Assembly (NCBI GenBank): GCA_003344405.1
Contig: NOWV01000173.1
Coordinates: 62,001-126,000, forward strand
Source: Trichoplax sp. H2
Taxonomy: Eukaryota > Placozoa > Uniplacotomia > Trichoplacea
Reading direction: 5' to 3'
DNA length: 64,000 bases
The notes below the pieces were generated by a model, which saw nothing but the letters and a program-made list of their open reading frames with translations, was not told the origin of the DNA and searched no databases. Numbering within the stretch: the stretch's first letter is position 1; every line of letters starts with the position of its first letter. The translations under genes were made by a program, and so were the position numbers. Below are positions 60,920 to 64,000 of the stretch, piece by piece.

Positions 60920-63900
60920 TTAACTAATGGTCTGAATTATGGAATATTGGTGATAATTTCCTTTGCAAATGAACATAGATTGTTCATCATTTCCCTTCAT
61001 AAATAAATAATCTATTTGAGCACTTTGAAGGACCTGCAGCAATCGAGACGTCATGATATCGTAAATTAATACCTGACAGCTTTTGCTATCAACGACTGTC
61101 AAATAATTCTTCGGCCAAATATAACAGCCACTTAGTAGTAGCAACTGTTGGTTATAGCCTTCTAAAGTATTCTTGAATCCACGTAGTAACAACTTCTTTC
61201 TTCTTATATCGATCATCTAGTAGAAACGTTTTTAGTAATTTAATATCGATTCGTCAAATTTAGTACAAAGTCGTAATATTTTACCCTAATATCCACTCCT
61301 TTTTCAATTACAACACACTCCTTCCATTTATCGTCGCATCCTTCCTGGAAAGTTATTAAAAATTCAAGTACTTATTGCTTTTAAGAAAAGGATACTACAA
61401 TATCATTTAAATATGACTACGTACCAACTTTTCAGCGAGCTCATCTCCGAATATCTTGATGAAGGTGCTTGCATCCCATTTGCAAAATAAAACGTGACAA
61501 TCATCACTCAATTCGTCTGTAGGTAGCACAATCTTGCATATAGATTCTTTAGTCCAGATATTGATACCGTCAGAAGATAATTTGAATAGTTTGAACTTAA
61601 TCAAATTATCTTGAATCTTATACCACTGAAATTGAAGTTTTTGACGATCAAAGAGAAAGAAATTTGTTGAATAATCAGATTGTACAACAGTATCAAGAGT
61701 TTGCTAATTTATTTATGAAGAAATTAATTTATCATTTTAAAAAGTATGCATGACAATAAATACAAAAAAATTACCTGAATTACATGCTTAAAACTACTTA
61801 TACGCTGGTACATAACTAGGTTATGAATATTACTAAATAAAATTTTCATATCTTCATAATATGTCGGTTCTTCGAAACAGTATGGCATTTCGTCTTGATC
61901 GACACATTTTAGAATGATGACGGCAAATTGATTGATGTGATCGTCTTGGTCCTTTAAAATTAAGCAAAGTTTATCTTAAATTTGATAAATATCCACGGAC
62001 GTAAATATATATACAGCACAATAGACCTCTTAAACCTTCATCAATTTATAGAAATTACACGAAATATAATTCTTCAAAAGGATTCTGTTACAATTTGGAG
62101 AGAGTAAAACTCAACATTCCATTCTATCTACTGCATCTATCAGGTTATTAATGGCATTATTACCGTGATGGTTAAAATAAATATTAACTTATGGTCAGAC
62201 TTTCGGTATCTTGCTGATTCAATTCTCGTATTAGCTGCAGTTCCTTTATGACTTAAAATTTGTTGCATTTTTCTTACTACATCTGGCATCCCTTTTAAAT
62301 GACACAACTAGTGAAAACGATTTAAGAATAGTTATAACGTGAATTATCAAATCATACTTTAATTATGAACACCTCATTATTTTGTAATGATCAGGCATAA
62401 TTTAGGGATCAGTAGCTTAAATAATCATGCTGTGTACTTACGAAGAATAATTCAAATTATTATTGCTTTGAATAAAATTTAAGCATTCGCCAACTGTTAA
62501 TATCTTATTATTAATCTGTCTTTACCAGTATATAATACATACTCATGTAAGAGTATTATTAGAAACTAGAAATAAATTTCACGTGAAGTATATTAAGTCT
62601 ATATTTTGATAATTTTAACAAATTTTAAACTGAAGATGGCACAGTCGTTAGAAGCACCAATATCTGACATAGCTTGAATACAATTTATGCTAAGCTTATT
62701 TTAGTTAACCTGAATAATTGCGAAATGATGATGTAACTCAGCCAAATTGGGCAAACAATCTAATTGATTGCATGCATGCCACTGAATGACCACGATAAGC
62801 TGCAGATCATCAAACATATAGCACTTATATGACCATTTTGCATGATATGGCTGCTCTAAGTAGCTACAAGATATGAGTTCCAAGTTTTTTCCCTGATAAA
62901 TCTATGGATAAAGAGAGCTTAGTCAAAAAAGAGAAATTTAAGCATAGAATGACAGTAGAGAATGAAATCTACAAACTACATAATTAATCATCTATCTCAT
63001 GCTCATAAAATTGCAACTGATCTAAAATTGGCTTGATGCTATACCTCTAATTTCAATTTCTTGTTCTTCTTGTCTCCATATAATTTTGTGACATGCGGAA
63101 CATCAAAAATATAGCAACAGCTAGAATCAAGTAATTCAATATTGGAACTATTTTTCATAGCCAGTCTATCGCCAACGATCACTTTGTTTTGTGGAACTAT
63201 CCAGTTCAATTTTTTGTCTAATACAGTACGATATCATACACCTTTATTCAGTTTTGAAATTCATCATAGCTTGCTCAATTAATAAAATTAAAATAAAGTA
63301 ACTTGTATGTATAATAGATTACCTTCTAAGTCATAACGAAACAGAGATTGAGTTTTAGTTTGATTAACGATAAAAAAATGATGACTTTGAGGCATAGACA
63401 TGAGATGATGCACTTCCTGTACAAAATTAATAGTTGTAAAGGAACTACAACACCTCGAAGCGATATCAAGTTTCTAACATTTGAAAAGCAAAAAAGGATC
63501 AGCACATCTGTACAACATGAAACCTACTTCACGTTCTTCCAGAAGGATTAATAAAGTAACTTCATGAAATATACTAGCAATGCTGTCAAAAGGAAGCTAT
63601 AGGCTTACTAGAATGTCGATATTATGTCCCTTATGTATAGCTAAATATTGGTAATCATCTGTTATGATCATATCATCAATTGCTTTTGCTGTACGATAAA
63701 TTGGTTGAAACACATCTTCAAATTGCTCTGTCATGTCGATGATTATAGTATCTCCGTTTTGTCCTTCGATGTCTAAAAATCCAATGACGTTGCTATAAGC
63801 CATTAATAAGACTGGAATTTCACCGTTAATATATTCCACATGATAGAGGTAAGAACTAGAATCAACATATCGAGTACATCTGTATTTGTTGTCATCGAAG

Positions 63901-63962
63901 CGTTGAATTAATGCAGGAACATCCCAAAGCCGATGGCAATGCCAGTTTTCCAGTTGCCAAAC
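60920..63962 (-). CDS. Uncharacterised protein, possible beta-propeller; 5' end outside window
   Basis: Nine exons, 5' to 3': 63609-63962, 63323-63416, 63045-63217, 62710-62892, 62164-62307, 61775-61951, 61425-61703, 61285-61344, 60920-61216. They join in frame (phase 0 except one phase 1 junction) into the last 586 or so residues, ending at a TAA. The acceptor at the right edge shows the gene continues beyond 64000. I recognise no family. The composition suggests repeated beta strands: short hydrophobic runs ended by D-x-x-x or N-x-x turns, such as K-V-W-Q-L at the start, P-V-L-L-M-A-Y-S-N-V-I-G-F-L-D-I, C-C-Y-I-F-D-V and V-L-I-Y-D-I near the end, as in WD40-like blades, but without clear WD or GH dipeptides. 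No signal peptide or membrane segment is visible. Confidence 0.7.
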
Positions 63963-64000
63963 CTGTTAAGAAAATGATCATGATAATTTTTACACCCTTA

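Noticed and set aside
1-64000. tRNA genes or CRISPR arrays
   Set aside because: No B-box with a matching A-box and cloverleaf was seen. The repeat arrays are contiguous satellites without unique spacers, in eukaryotic DNA.

Overview
The window is eukaryotic nuclear DNA from a simple animal. It is AT-rich, with genes split into many short exons by small GT-AG introns and separated by gene-poor stretches of several kb. Animal-type gene content (a mosaic SRCR/EGF/Ig membrane receptor, IFT140, peroxisomal DECR2 ending in SKL, ribosomal protein eL38, a piggyBac-type transposase), compact introns and a CARD-like relic suggest a placozoan (Trichoplax-like) genome. That assignment is inference from content and was not tested by a search.

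Layout. 1-2529: no gene recognised. 2530-19075 (+): the 3' part of a giant receptor gene, about 45 exons, read from EGF repeats through eleven SRCR domains alternating with EGFs, then four Ig domains alternating with split-exon EGFs, to one transmembrane segment and a short tail; its 5' end was not found. 20732-21070 (+): a stop-interrupted CARD-like relic. 22956-23181: a small tandem duplication. 23388-26316 (+): a four-exon piggyBac-type transposase with all catalytic aspartates and the C-terminal Cys-rich domain. 26848-30010: a 59-bp minisatellite holding two 20-N assembly gaps and a suspicious flank duplication. 33471-43630 (-): complete IFT140, 32 coding exons, about 1,478 residues. 44640-45540: simple repeats, a dimeric higher-order satellite and a hairpin, lying between the divergent IFT140 and DECR2 genes. 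46609-49825 (+): DECR2, nine exons, 289 residues. 50455-52245 (-): RPL38, four exons, convergent with DECR2. 52246-57842: mostly empty, with a 253-bp tandem duplication and two weak ORFs. 57843-59309 (+): an intronless FAD polyamine/spermine-oxidase-like gene. 60920-63962 (-): nine exons of an unrecognised, possibly beta-propeller protein whose 5' end lies beyond the window.

The genes do not form one pathway. IFT140 serves cilia, DECR2 serves peroxisomal beta-oxidation of unsaturated fatty acids, the amine oxidase serves polyamine turnover, eL38 is housekeeping, and the receptor is a cell-surface adhesion or recognition molecule. Exon boundaries were inferred by eye from splice signals, reading-frame continuity and family homology; most should be right to the base, a few may be off by one or by an alternative site.
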